Positions 1 through 6,046 of a DNA stretch of 8,742 nt are shown piece by piece. Under the pieces are notes generated by a model. It made no database searches, was not told where the DNA came from, and saw nothing but the letters and a program-made list of their open reading frames with translations. The translations under genes and the position numbers were made by a program. Position 1 is the first letter of the stretch, and every line of letters begins with the position of its first letter. Origin of the DNA: Deltaproteobacteria bacterium (GTDB lineage: Bacteria; Desulfobacterota; Desulfovibrionia; Desulfovibrionales; Desulfovibrionaceae); NCBI GenBank assembly GCA_020861205.1, contig JAJBSY010000359.1, positions 1 to 8,742 of the forward strand. Reading direction: 5' to 3'.

Positions 1-806
1 GGGACAGCCAGCAGATCGACTACCGGGAACTGGAAGCCCTCGCCAAGAAGCACAAGCCACAGGTTATTCTCGCCGGCGGCAGCGCCTATCCCCGGACCAT
101 CGATTTTCCGCGCTTTCGCGCGATAGCCGACATGGTCGGCGCGAAGCTGATCGTGGATATGGCCCATATCGCCGGGTTGGTCGCGGTCGGCGCGCACCCG
201 TCTCCCATCGGGCACGCGCACATAACCACCACCACGACGCACAAGACCCTGCGCGGTCCCCGCGGGGGCATGATCCTGGCCGAGGCGGAATTCGGCAAGG
301 ACATCAACAGCCAGATTTTTCCCGGCATCCAGGGCGGACCGCTCATGCATGTCATCGCGGCCAAGGCCGTGGCCTTCGGGGAAGCGCTCAAGCCTTCCTT
401 CCTGAAGTATCAGAAACAAACCCTGGAAAACGCCCAGGCCCTTGCCGCCGCTCTCAAGGATGCGGGCTACAAGCTCGTTTCCGACGGCACGGACAACCAC
501 CTCATCCTGATCGACCTTACGAACAAGGACGTGACCGGCAAGGATGCCGAACGCGCCCTGGACAAAGCGGGCATCACGGTCAACAAGAACACGGTTCCCT
601 TTGAGACGCGCTCGCCCTTCGTGACCAGCGGCATCCGCATCGGCAGCCCGGCGCTGACCACCCGGGGCATGAAAGCCAACGACATGAAAAAAATCGTGGC
701 CTGGATGGACGAGGCCATAACCTCCAGAGACAATGAAACCCGGCTCAAGGCTCTTTCCGGGAAGGTCGAGAAATTCGCACGCAAATTTCCGCTTTTCGCC
801 TGGTAA
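1..806 (+). CDS. glyA: Serine hydroxymethyltransferase, C-terminal part (5' truncated)
   Basis: This PLP enzyme interconverts serine and glycine while moving a one-carbon unit to or from tetrahydrofolate in the cytoplasm. The frame is open from base 3 and gives 267 residues. The family is usually about 410-420 long, so roughly the first 150 residues lie left of the window. The signature is plain: [11 protein letters not shown] is followed by [15 protein letters not shown], in which the lysine at bases 243-245 is the expected Schiff-base residue for PLP. Further on, the segment around [27 protein letters not shown] is the conserved C-terminal substrate-binding stretch, with the arginine that contacts the carboxylate. 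The gene ends in TAA at 804-806 and an intrinsic terminator follows at 845-867, so it is probably the last gene of its transcript. Identification is from family resemblance and is very secure. Confidence 0.97.
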   Translation, partial: DSQQIDYRELEALAKKHKPQVILAGGSAYPRTIDFPRFRAIADMVGAKLIVDMAHIAGLVAVGAHPSPIGHAHITTTTTHKTLRGPRGGMILAEAEFGKDINSQIFPGIQGGPLMHVIAAKAVAFGEALKPSFLKYQKQTLENAQALAAALKDAGYKLVSDGTDNHLILIDLTNKDVTGKDAERALDKAGITVNKNTVPFETRSPFVTSGIRIGSPALTTRGMKANDMKKIVAWMDEAITSRDNETRLKALSGKVEKFARKFPLFAW

Positions 807-844
807 CGGCTCAATACAACCACCCACGTTCGCCACTTAAAGAA

Positions 845-867
845 CCGCCGGATCCCGGCGGTTTTTT
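845..867 (+). terminator. Intrinsic terminator of glyA
   Basis: Perfect 7-bp GC stem CCGCCGG (845-851) / CCGGCGG (855-861) with loop ATC, followed by six T (862-867). It lies 38 bases after the glyA stop codon. This is textbook rho-independent terminator geometry. Confidence 0.9.
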
Positions 868-1023
868 CGTATGTTCAGGGTTCAACGCGCGGCAAATCCG
901 GGGATGGGTGAAGATTGCAATAACCGCGCCCGTTCACGGAAGAAAGACGCGATTTTTTAATGAGAAGATGCCGCCCTATCAATAATGGCGGGATAAAGGA
1001 CGGCATGGTGTACGGTTTATGCC

Positions 1024-1039
1024 CTCCCTTCTCCGGGAG
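1024..1039 (+). other. Leader hairpin upstream of the small secreted protein
   Basis: CTCCC (1024-1028) can pair with GGGAG (1035-1039), and one more C-G pair extends it outward, around loop TTCTCC. The 3' arm and following bases read GGGAGGAG, a Shine-Dalgarno-like run, but it sits about 25 bases before the ATG at 1065, too far to serve it. A second short hairpin, CCGCC (971-975) / GGCGG (987-991), lies further up. The rest of 868-1064 shows no convincing promoter; AATAAT at 981-986 could be a -10 but lacks a good -35. Function is unknown. Confidence 0.35.
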
Positions 1040-1064
1040 GAGTATCACGAGAGGTGAGTGCATC

Positions 1065-1367
1065 ATGAAAGGAAATCGTGCGGTATACGCTATCGTTACC
1101 GTGTGCTTTTTACTGTTGTCAGGGGTGGGTACCGCGGCGGCAGACGAAGGACCCGCCGCGGCCGAGGGGTTCGGCAGACCCTACGGCGCCTATGACCAAT
1201 TCGGCCCAAACGCATATCCTCCATCCAGGAACGTGAGCGGCAATGCAGCGTTCAAAGCGCCGGAGCGGGACGATGTTTCCGTTACCCGGCCGAACACGGC
1301 CGGTATCACACGCGAAGAGGAACGTGTGCCTTCCGAGGCGTCGAATGATGACGACGCGCTGGACTGA
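1065..1367 (+). CDS. Small predicted secreted protein of 100 residues
   Basis: I do not recognise a family. The ATG at 1065 is chosen because GAGAGG lies just upstream at 1050-1055 and because the protein then begins with a normal Sec signal peptide: MKGNR, a hydrophobic core AVYAIVTVCFLLLSGVG, and a likely cut after TAAA (residue 26). The frame is open back to an ATG at 960, but that start would put 35 polar residues before the signal peptide. The mature part is about 74 residues, Pro/Gly/Tyr-bearing at first (GRPYGAYDQFGPNAYPP), then acidic and polar, ending SNDDDALD. It has no cysteine, membrane segment or visible repeat, so it is probably a small, mostly disordered periplasmic or exported protein. 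The only cysteine in the whole chain (residue 14) is inside the hydrophobic core and is not a lipobox. The gene stands alone between two terminators. Confidence 0.6.
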   Translation: MKGNRAVYAIVTVCFLLLSGVGTAAADEGPAAAEGFGRPYGAYDQFGPNAYPPSRNVSGNAAFKAPERDDVSVTRPNTAGITREEERVPSEASNDDDALD

Positions 1368-1450
1368 GACTGACCTTGAAGCGGAGGAGGAACTCGGCAA
1401 GTCATCTCCGGACCGGCGCAAGCAGCCCGGAATGGCGCCGGTGCCCTGAA

Positions 1451-1472
1451 CCCGCCAATGCCGGGCGTTTTT
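1451..1472 (+). terminator. Weak candidate terminator after the secreted protein gene
   Basis: A short GC stem, either CCCG (1451-1454) / CGGG (1462-1465) or CGCC (1453-1456) / GGCG (1464-1467), is followed by five T (1468-1472). The stem is only 4 bp, so efficiency is doubtful. It lies 84 bases beyond the stop at 1367. The rest of 1368-1541 holds no gene I can support. TTTTATAT at 1505-1512 is a possible -10 for the downstream pair but has no recognisable -35. Confidence 0.35.
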
Positions 1473-1541
1473 CTCCCCCGAGCCCGGCCCGGAACGGAAG
1501 CCCGTTTTATATCTTTCTGGCCTTCCGGGAAGGAATGCGGT

Positions 1542-1583
1542 AAAAAACTGGTCCGCCCGAAATCGTGGCGGACCAGTTTTTTT
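1542..1583. terminator. Strong terminator-shaped hairpin directly ahead of rdgC
   Basis: A6 plus CTGGTCCGCC (1542-1557) pairs perfectly with GGCGGACCAG plus T6 (1567-1582), a 16-bp stem around a 9-base loop, and the T run reaches 1583. Because A6 and T7 flank the GC core it would function in either orientation. The ATG of the next gene is at 1596, and its Shine-Dalgarno AAGGGGA starts at 1584, leaving no room for a promoter after the hairpin. So it is either a leaky terminator of the upstream gene or an attenuator in the leader of the rdgC-like pair. Confidence 0.85.
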
Positions 1584-1595
1584 AAGGGGAACAGC

Positions 1596-2210
1596 ATGGC
1601 CTTTTTAAAATCCAGCAGCAGCTTTACCCGTTTTCGCATTACGGACCCGGTGCCGCAAGCGCTTTGGAGCGAAATTGCGGATAGGCTGAAGCGCCACGCG
1701 TTTCAGGATATTGACGAAACCAGCGACGAGCGGTCGCTGGGGTGGGTCAGTTTCGAGGATATGCTCGATACCGAATGGCGCGAAGCGCCGCCGCAGAAGG
1801 GCGCGTACATAGCTTTTTCCCTGCGCCTCGATACCCGGCGCGTTCCTCCGGCCGTGCTCAAAAAGCATACGGCCATCGCCATGAAAGCCGAAGAGGCCCG
1901 CAACCGCGAACAGGGAAAGAAATATATTTCGCGGGAGCGCAAAAAAGAACTCCGGGAGCAGGTCGAACTGAAACTCAGGACCAGGACCCTGCCCATACCC
2001 GCCGAGTTCAACGTGGTTTGGAACACGGCGGACAACAGCGTCTTTTTCGCGTCCACCCAGGCCAAGATGATCGAAGCGTTCCAGGAGCATTTTACCAAAA
2101 CCTTTGATCTGGATCTCGACCGGTTGACCCCGTATGGTCTGGCCGCCAAGATTCTCGGCGACGACGGCCTCGCCAGACTCGATCATCTTGAACCCACCCG
2201 CTTCGCTTAG
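1596..2210 (+). CDS. rdgC: RdgC-like protein, N-terminal half (204 residues)
   Basis: RdgC of E. coli is a ring-shaped dimer of 303-residue subunits that binds double-stranded DNA without sequence preference and restrains RecA filaments. This gene resembles its first two thirds. An N-terminal strand region (SSSFTRFRITDPVP) is followed by a helix and the LGWVS segment (48-52), then the strand YIAFSLRLDTRRVP. Next comes a long charged helix of Lys, Glu and Arg (about 88-129), equivalent to the E. coli stretch rich in KLEAEQARKLKKTEKD, and then LPIPAEFNVVWNTADNSVFFAST, matching the family's FSQTMMWIDTVNGLIMVD strand pair. The start at 1596 has AAGGGGA 5 bases upstream; an earlier in-frame ATG at 1458 would translate through the terminator hairpin. 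The protein stops at 204 residues, and the missing C-terminal part appears in the next gene 34 bases on. The match is by remembered family pattern. Confidence 0.7.
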   Translation: MAFLKSSSSFTRFRITDPVPQALWSEIADRLKRHAFQDIDETSDERSLGWVSFEDMLDTEWREAPPQKGAYIAFSLRLDTRRVPPAVLKKHTAIAMKAEEARNREQGKKYISRERKKELREQVELKLRTRTLPIPAEFNVVWNTADNSVFFASTQAKMIEAFQEHFTKTFDLDLDRLTPYGLAAKILGDDGLARLDHLEPTRFA

Positions 2211-2244
2211 CCGGGAAGGGACTTTCCGGCGGCCAGGAGGCAGC

Positions 2245-2778
2245 ATGAGCAGTATTCCCTATTTGGGTGAAAGCACGGATATCGTTCTGGGGCAGGAGTT
2301 TTTGACTTGGCTCTGGTTTCGTTCGGACAACGACCCGGTGTTCAAGGCGCCGGATAACGGGCCGGATTTCACCGTGTCCATGGAACAGCGCATCGTGGTC
2401 CAGGGCGGCGAAGGCGACGCCAAGGAAACCACCAGCGTATCCGGCGTCATGAGCGAACTGCGCGAAGCAAGGCTTGGCCTTACCACGGGCAAGCAGGTCA
2501 CGCGCGCCCTGGTGCGGTTGACCCGCGACCCGGAGGCCTGGCAGGTGACGCTGAAAGCGGCGGATCTGTCCCTCGGCGGCCTGAAGACCCCCGCCGTGGA
2601 GAAGGGCGATGCCAAGGACGACGACCCGGACGCCTTGTTTTACGAAAAAATACACCTTACGGAAGTGTGCCTTTCCTTTATCGACGCCATGTACGCTCGG
2701 TTTCTTGAACTTCGTCTTTCCCGCGAATGGGAGGCCGAGTCCGGGAAAATCCGTGAATGGGCCGCCCTGGAGGCTTAG
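2245..2778 (+). CDS. RdgC-like C-terminal half as a separate protein (177 residues)
   Basis: The start at 2245 has a full AGGAGG at 2235-2240, four bases upstream; the frame is open to 2134 but that part overlaps the previous gene. Residues 61-117 (VSGVMSELREARLGLTTGKQ and on through VTRALVRLTRDPEAWQVTL to LGGLK) resemble the C-terminal domain of RdgC, where an EI..H..AGK.VT.LAL motif is followed by strands ending in LKRLKF. The later D-rich stretch and the helix around FIDAMYARFLELRL fit the family's closing helix. The N-terminal 50 residues (GQEFLTWLWFRSDNDPVF) are aromatic and have no clear E. coli counterpart. No signal peptide or membrane segment is visible. With 1596-2210 it forms a two-gene unit spaced by 34 bases, and together they would make a 381-residue RdgC. 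Either the gene was split, or this lineage encodes it as two subunits. The assignment is an inference and should be checked by profile search. Confidence 0.65.
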   Translation: MSSIPYLGESTDIVLGQEFLTWLWFRSDNDPVFKAPDNGPDFTVSMEQRIVVQGGEGDAKETTSVSGVMSELREARLGLTTGKQVTRALVRLTRDPEAWQVTLKAADLSLGGLKTPAVEKGDAKDDDPDALFYEKIHLTEVCLSFIDAMYARFLELRLSREWEAESGKIREWAALEA

Positions 2779-2797
2779 GCGTTTTGAACGAGGGAAG

Positions 2798-2838
2798 GCG
2801 CAACGGCACCGGCCGCGGGGCGGCCGGTGCCGTTGCGC
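2798..2838. terminator. 19-bp perfect hairpin between convergent genes
   Basis: The arm 2798-2816 is exactly complementary to 2820-2838, with a GGG loop. The stem is very GC-rich and sits between the stop of the RdgC-like pair (2778) and the stop of grpE on the other strand (2862). The plus-strand tail is only moderately T-rich (ATCTTTT); the minus-strand tail is CTTCCCTCGTTC. It probably ends transcription from both sides, most efficiently on the plus strand. Confidence 0.8.
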
Positions 2839-2861
2839 ATCTTTTGAAGCGGGCCCGTCGG

Positions 2862-3581
2862 CTAGCCGTTCTTGCAGACCTTCACCTTCGCGGGCCGGAT
2901 GAGCCGGTCTTTCAGGCGGTATCCCTTGTTCATGAGTCCGCAGACCTGCCCTGTCTCGTAATCGGGATGCGGCAGCATTTCCACGGCCTCGTGTTTGGCC
3001 GGATCGAAGGGCTCGCCGAGTTCTCCCACCTCTTCAAGCCCGTGCCGGGACAGCGCGTCGAGCAGGAGCTTGCGGGTCATGTCCACGCCAACCACGAAGT
3101 TTTGGCATTCCTTGCCTTCCGGGGCGTAGGCCAGGGCGAGGTCGAGGTTGTCCAAGGCCGGAAGAATGTCCGCCACGATGGACTCGCCCGCGAATTTTAC
3201 GAAATCTTCTTTTTCTCTCGCAAGCCGTTTACGGGCGTTTTCAAGATCCGCCAAGGCCATGAGGCGTGCTTTTTCCGCTTCCGCGCAATGGGGGCACTGG
3301 CCGGGATCGGGGCTCCGTTGCCCCTGGCCGTCGGCCGCCGGGTTTGCCGTTTCGGATTCCGGACGCGCCCGCCGGAGTTTTTCCAGGACGGCGTTATCCG
3401 GTTCCCGGCCGCCTTGCGCGGCGGGGGCGGCGTCGGGTTGATCCAGGCCCGGAGCTTGCTTGACGTTGTCGAAATTGATTTCCGGGTCCGCCTGGTAGAC
3501 CGCGGCCGGGTCGATCACCGGACTCACCCCGTCATCGAAAGGATCGTTGGAATACGGATTGTTATATGGTTTACGTACCAT
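2862..3581 (-). CDS. grpE: GrpE, nucleotide-exchange factor of DnaK
   Basis: GrpE opens the DnaK ATPase domain to release ADP and so resets the Hsp70 chaperone cycle in the cytoplasm. The 239 residues have three parts. Residues 1-95 form a Pro/Asp/Gln-rich, probably disordered tail. Residues 100-145 form the long dimerising helix with LENARKRLAREKEDF. The C-terminal beta domain carries LPALDNLDLAL (140-150), then GVDMTRKLLLDALSRHGLEEV, then FDPAKHEAVEMLPHPDYETG and a GYRLKDRLIRPAKVKV ending, all family signatures. E. coli GrpE has 197 residues, and the excess here is the N-terminal tail. A CPHC pair at 96-99, just ahead of the helix, is unusual. The start has AAGGAG upstream (minus strand). 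The gene lies 52 bases after hrcA and is last in its operon; dnaK is not next to it. Confidence 0.96.
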   Translation of the reverse strand: MVRKPYNNPYSNDPFDDGVSPVIDPAAVYQADPEINFDNVKQAPGLDQPDAAPAAQGGREPDNAVLEKLRRARPESETANPAADGQGQRSPDPGQCPHCAEAEKARLMALADLENARKRLAREKEDFVKFAGESIVADILPALDNLDLALAYAPEGKECQNFVVGVDMTRKLLLDALSRHGLEEVGELGEPFDPAKHEAVEMLPHPDYETGQVCGLMNKGYRLKDRLIRPAKVKVCKNG

Positions 3582-3633
3582 GCTCTGGGGTTCTCCTTGG
3601 CAAATCTGTCTTCTTGTTTTGAGAATGCGCGGC

Positions 3634-4668
3634 CTACAACCGGTTGCGCATCATTTTCGCCACCGAAGCGGCCACGGCGTTCACCACGGGGAGGACGGTG
3701 GCGTAGTTCATGTGCAATAGGCCTATGGCGCTCACCACCCCCAACGGGGCCATGCCGTCCCTGGACGAGTAAGGCGCGCTGACGACGGCCCAGGGAGTCG
3801 TGTCGTATTCGCCCTGGATGAAGGAGACGGAAATATCCGGGCTGGCCATGGTCCGCTCCAGCAGGTCCAGTATCCTGGGACGCTCCTCCATGAACGAGAG
3901 CAGTTCCCGGAGGCGCGACGCATCGGCGAAAGCGGAAGTATGCGACACCTGGCCGATACCGTCCATGAAAAATTCACGTTCCGCGTCCGTGTCGTCAAGG
4001 GCCGGCTTGGTGAGAGCCAGCGCCTTGCGGCACACCTCTTCCAGTTTCTCTTCGGCCAGTTCCAGTTCGGCCGCGATACGCAACCGCGCATCCGAAAGTG
4101 TGCAGCCCTTGAAGTTGCCGTTAAGGTAGTTGCTGAACCGGGTCAGGTCGTCTGCCGTGTATGCGTCGGGGACGGCGACCATGCGGGTTCTGACGCTCCC
4201 TCCGTCCAGGATGAGCACCGCCAGGACGAGATTGGGGCCGACGAGCGAAAATTCTATCGTACGCCAGCGCATTTCGTCACGCTTCGGAGCGAGAACGACG
4301 CCGAGCTGCATGGACTGGCTTGCCACGACAGCGCTGGCGCGGCGCAGAATTTGGGAAATATCCGCATTTTCAAGGTCAAGGGCTTTTGCGAGTTCCGCAA
4401 CCTTGGCGGGGGAGAGGGGCCTCGGCGCGAGAACGGTATCCACATACAACCGGAAGGCCTTGGCCGTCGGGACGCGTCCCGCCGAAACGTGGGGTTGCTC
4501 CAGGTAGCCCTGGTCCGTCAAGGTCGCCATGGTCGCGCGGATGCTCGCGGGGGAAAGGCCCAGACGGCTTTCTTCGGCCACGGTGGCGGACGCGACCGGT
4601 TCCCCGGAGCGTATGAACCGCTCTATGACGGCTTTCAGGACGGCTGTCTCTCGTGTATCCCTGCGCAT
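3634..4668 (-). CDS. hrcA: HrcA, heat-inducible transcription repressor
   Basis: HrcA is the repressor that binds CIRCE operators (TTAGCACTC-N9-GAGTGCTAA) ahead of groES-groEL and dnaK-type operons, and its activity depends on GroEL. The 344 residues match the usual length. The N-terminal winged helix (about 1-75) includes LGLSPASIRATMATLTDQGY and the hallmark LEQPHVSAGRVPTAKAFRLYVD. The central and C-terminal GAF-like dimer domain ends in PLGVVSAIGLLHMNYATVLPVVNAVAASVA, in place of the commoner GVIGPTRM.Y ending. The start at 4668 has AGAGGAAAA on the minus strand at 4671-4679. It lies only 23 bases from the stop of the lysR gene, and an inverted repeat fills that junction. I find no CIRCE sequence anywhere in the window, so autoregulation through a nearby operator is not supported. 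Followed by grpE, as in many bacteria. Confidence 0.96.
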   Translation of the reverse strand: MRRDTRETAVLKAVIERFIRSGEPVASATVAEESRLGLSPASIRATMATLTDQGYLEQPHVSAGRVPTAKAFRLYVDTVLAPRPLSPAKVAELAKALDLENADISQILRRASAVVASQSMQLGVVLAPKRDEMRWRTIEFSLVGPNLVLAVLILDGGSVRTRMVAVPDAYTADDLTRFSNYLNGNFKGCTLSDARLRIAAELELAEEKLEEVCRKALALTKPALDDTDAEREFFMDGIGQVSHTSAFADASRLRELLSFMEERPRILDLLERTMASPDISVSFIQGEYDTTPWAVVSAPYSSRDGMAPLGVVSAIGLLHMNYATVLPVVNAVAASVAKMMRNRL

Positions 4669-4678
4669 GATTTTCCTC

Positions 4679-4702
4679 TGGTCATCTCTATCTAGATGAC
4701 CA
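4679..4702. promoter_or_regulatory. 9-6-9 inverted repeat at the lysR/hrcA junction
   Basis: TGGTCATCT (4679-4687) and AGATGACCA (4694-4702) are perfect inverted copies separated by 6 bases. The repeat spans the lysR stop codon (4692-4694) and its edge touches the hrcA Shine-Dalgarno (AGAGGAAAA, read on the minus strand from 4679 to 4671). In RNA it would be a 9-bp stem abutting the ribosome-binding site. It is not CIRCE in sequence or spacing. It could be an operator, a translational hairpin or an RNA processing site; the sequence alone cannot decide. Confidence 0.5.
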
Positions 4703-5648
4703 CGTCCCGGGCATTGTCAAGGTGCAACCCGGTCGGGCCGCCGGCGGCGGCTCTCAGGCGGTCGAGAAAAGCGGAAAGTCCCCGGGTGGGGAGTTTGTCC
4801 TTGTGCATCACGATACTGAACGGCCGCAAAAGACGCGGCAACGCGCCGCCGATATTCACGAGCGAGCCGTCGGCCACATCCGGGCCGACAACGTGGGAAG
4901 ACAGGCAGCAGATGCCGTAGCCGCCGAGAACGGTACGCCGGATGGCCTCGGAATTGGCGAGTTCCAGAGCGATGTGCAAGGGGCCGAGCAGGGAGGCCAC
5001 CTGGCCGTCGAGCACCTCCCTGGTTCCGGAATGCGGTTCGCGGATCAACCAATCCGCCTTCCGGAGGGCGTCGCGCGTCGCCGCGCCCGGCCGGGCGAGG
5101 GGATGCTCCGGGCTCGCGACCACGAGCAGCTCGTCGTCCATCCAATGCTCCAGCACGGACTCGTCCACCGTGCAGGAACCTTCGATAAGGCCGACATCGG
5201 CGTCGAAGTTGCGAACGGCGTCCAGCACTTCCTGGGTGTTGCCCACCAGCAGGGTCACGCTGCTCCCCCTGCCTGTTTCAGCCTGTTTCTTGTGGTAGCT
5301 GGCGAGAAAGGGGGGCAGGAGGTAGTTGCTGATGGTGGTGCTGGCCGCCACGTATACCGTGGCCGTGGCGTCTTTTCCCGCGTTGATGATACCGTCCACC
5401 TGGTCGAACAGCGCGTGGACGCGGGGGAGGATCGACCTGCCGAAATCGTTCAGAAAAAGCCTCCGGCCCCGGCGGTCGAAAAGTTGTTCCGACAGCGCGC
5501 TTTCCAACTCGGACAGCGCGGAACTGACGGCCGACTGGGACATGGAAAGATACAGGGCCGCGCCCGTGGTGCTCCCGGTTTTAGCCACGGCCGCGAAGAC
5601 GGAAAGCTGGCGGAGCGTCACATTGTAGTGCAAACGCTCTCTCGTCAT
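4692..5648 (-). CDS. LysR-type transcriptional regulator, YeiE-like
   Basis: A 318-residue DNA-binding regulator of standard LysR length. The N-terminal winged helix-turn-helix (about 11-70) reads TLRQLSVFAAVAKTGSTTGA and then LSMSQSAVSSALSELE, ending with LFDRRGRRLFLNDFGR. The effector domain (about 95-300) has VYVAASTTISNYLLPPFLASY, then VGNTQEVLDAVRNFDADVGL with IEG, then LIREPHSGTREV, and LANSEAIRRTVLGGYGICCLS. This wording is close to E. coli YeiE as I remember it, and to related LysR proteins of sulfate reducers; the effector here is unknown. The start at 5648 overlaps the stop of the preceding small gene by 4 bases (ATGA), which suggests translational coupling. hrcA follows within 23 bases on the same strand. 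LysR regulators usually sit divergent from their target, so a position inside a heat-shock operon is odd. Confidence 0.88.
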   Translation of the reverse strand: MTRERLHYNVTLRQLSVFAAVAKTGSTTGAALYLSMSQSAVSSALSELESALSEQLFDRRGRRLFLNDFGRSILPRVHALFDQVDGIINAGKDATATVYVAASTTISNYLLPPFLASYHKKQAETGRGSSVTLLVGNTQEVLDAVRNFDADVGLIEGSCTVDESVLEHWMDDELLVVASPEHPLARPGAATRDALRKADWLIREPHSGTREVLDGQVASLLGPLHIALELANSEAIRRTVLGGYGICCLSSHVVGPDVADGSLVNIGGALPRLLRPFSIVMHKDKLPTRGLSAFLDRLRAAAGGPTGLHLDNARDVVI

Positions 5649-5899
5649 ATGTCGCCGTTATCCTGTATTTTTTTATCTTCGTAGGGCGCTACACGGCGGC
5701 GGTACCATTCGAGCTTGGCATGTTCCATGGCGCTGGAACACATGCTGTAATTACCGTAGCTCTCGCCGATTCTGTCGATAAGAAGGCAGGAAAGCTTGAA
5801 AATGCAATAGTTCAGGTCGCCTTCGCCGGTAATCCGCCGGGCGAGTTCGTCAAGATGCGGGTCGAGGCGGTCGCGCTTGTCCTGGGTGATGTACGGCAT
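5645..5899 (-). CDS. Short uncharacterised protein (84 residues), YRRRVAPYEDKKI type
   Basis: It resembles a widespread family of short uncharacterised proteins found in bacteria and phages that start MPYI...R..LD...DEL, contain GDLNY and end in YRR...APYED.KI..NGD. I believe this corresponds to DUF6899 but cannot confirm the number. Here the key pieces are LDPHLDELARRI, GEGDLNYCIFKLSCLLID, AMEHAKLEWYRRRVAPYEDK and IQDNGDI. It looks like a small helical cytoplasmic protein, with three cysteines (residues 32, 38 and 54) and no signal peptide. The start at 5899 has GGAGGA just upstream (minus strand). It is first in the apparent operon, and its TGA overlaps the lysR ATG. The family's function is unknown, and its phage distribution makes its place ahead of lysR-hrcA-grpE interesting. 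Confidence 0.8.
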   Translation of the reverse strand: MPYITQDKRDRLDPHLDELARRITGEGDLNYCIFKLSCLLIDRIGESYGNYSMCSSAMEHAKLEWYRRRVAPYEDKKIQDNGDI

Positions 5900-5917
5900 G
5901 GTTCCTCCGAAAAGGAC

Positions 5918-5946
5918 AGGATAGCGTTGTTTGGATGCCGGGGCAA
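5918..5946 (-). promoter_or_regulatory. Candidate promoter of the 84-residue protein-lysR-hrcA-grpE operon
   Basis: Read on the minus strand, TTGCCC (5946-5941) and TATCCT (5923-5918) are separated by exactly 17 bases. Each matches the sigma-70 consensus at 4 of 6 positions. It would place the transcription start close to the ribosome-binding site, giving a very short leader. The 147-base gap 5900-6046 otherwise holds a small GC hairpin, GCCGG (5993-5997) / CCGGC (6002-6006), with no T run; it could weakly end the gene to the right. Confidence 0.4.
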
Positions 5947-6046
5947 GAACGGCGCTACTCGCGGCGGTATGTCCGGGGCGGACGAAACGGGCGCCGGCCT
6001 TCCGGCAGGGAGGTCGTTGCGGCGCGCCGGAAAGGCTGTTCCCCGG

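Noticed and set aside
960..1064. N-terminal extension of the small secreted protein from the ATG at 960
   Set aside because: It would place 35 polar residues before a normal signal peptide and has no good ribosome-binding site, while 1065 has both.
1051..1064. GAGTGC before the 1065 start as half of a CIRCE element
   Set aside because: Only a partial half-site is present, with no TTAGCACTC partner at a 9-base spacing.
1243..1449. Overlapping frame whose tail (DLEAEEELGKSS...) looks protein-like, suggesting a frameshifted extension of the small secreted protein
   Set aside because: No slippery site is seen, both ends look plausible, and the main frame ends naturally in an acidic tail. The evidence is too weak.
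2211..2244. Imperfect hairpin CCGGGAA / TTTCCGG between the two RdgC-like genes
   Set aside because: It has one mismatch in a short stem and no T run, so it is more likely chance than a terminator.
2757..3782. Open frame of 341 codons on the plus strand opposite grpE
   Set aside because: It lies antisense to a well-identified GrpE, has no family resemblance, and is explained by GC-rich codon bias keeping the opposite frame open.
3940..4695. Open frame of 251 codons on the plus strand opposite hrcA
   Set aside because: It is a shadow of HrcA in a GC-rich genome, with no recognisable protein features.
4722..5684. Open frame of 320 codons on the plus strand opposite the LysR gene
   Set aside because: The minus-strand LysR protein is unmistakable. 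The antisense translation is Gly/Arg/Val-rich with no domain.
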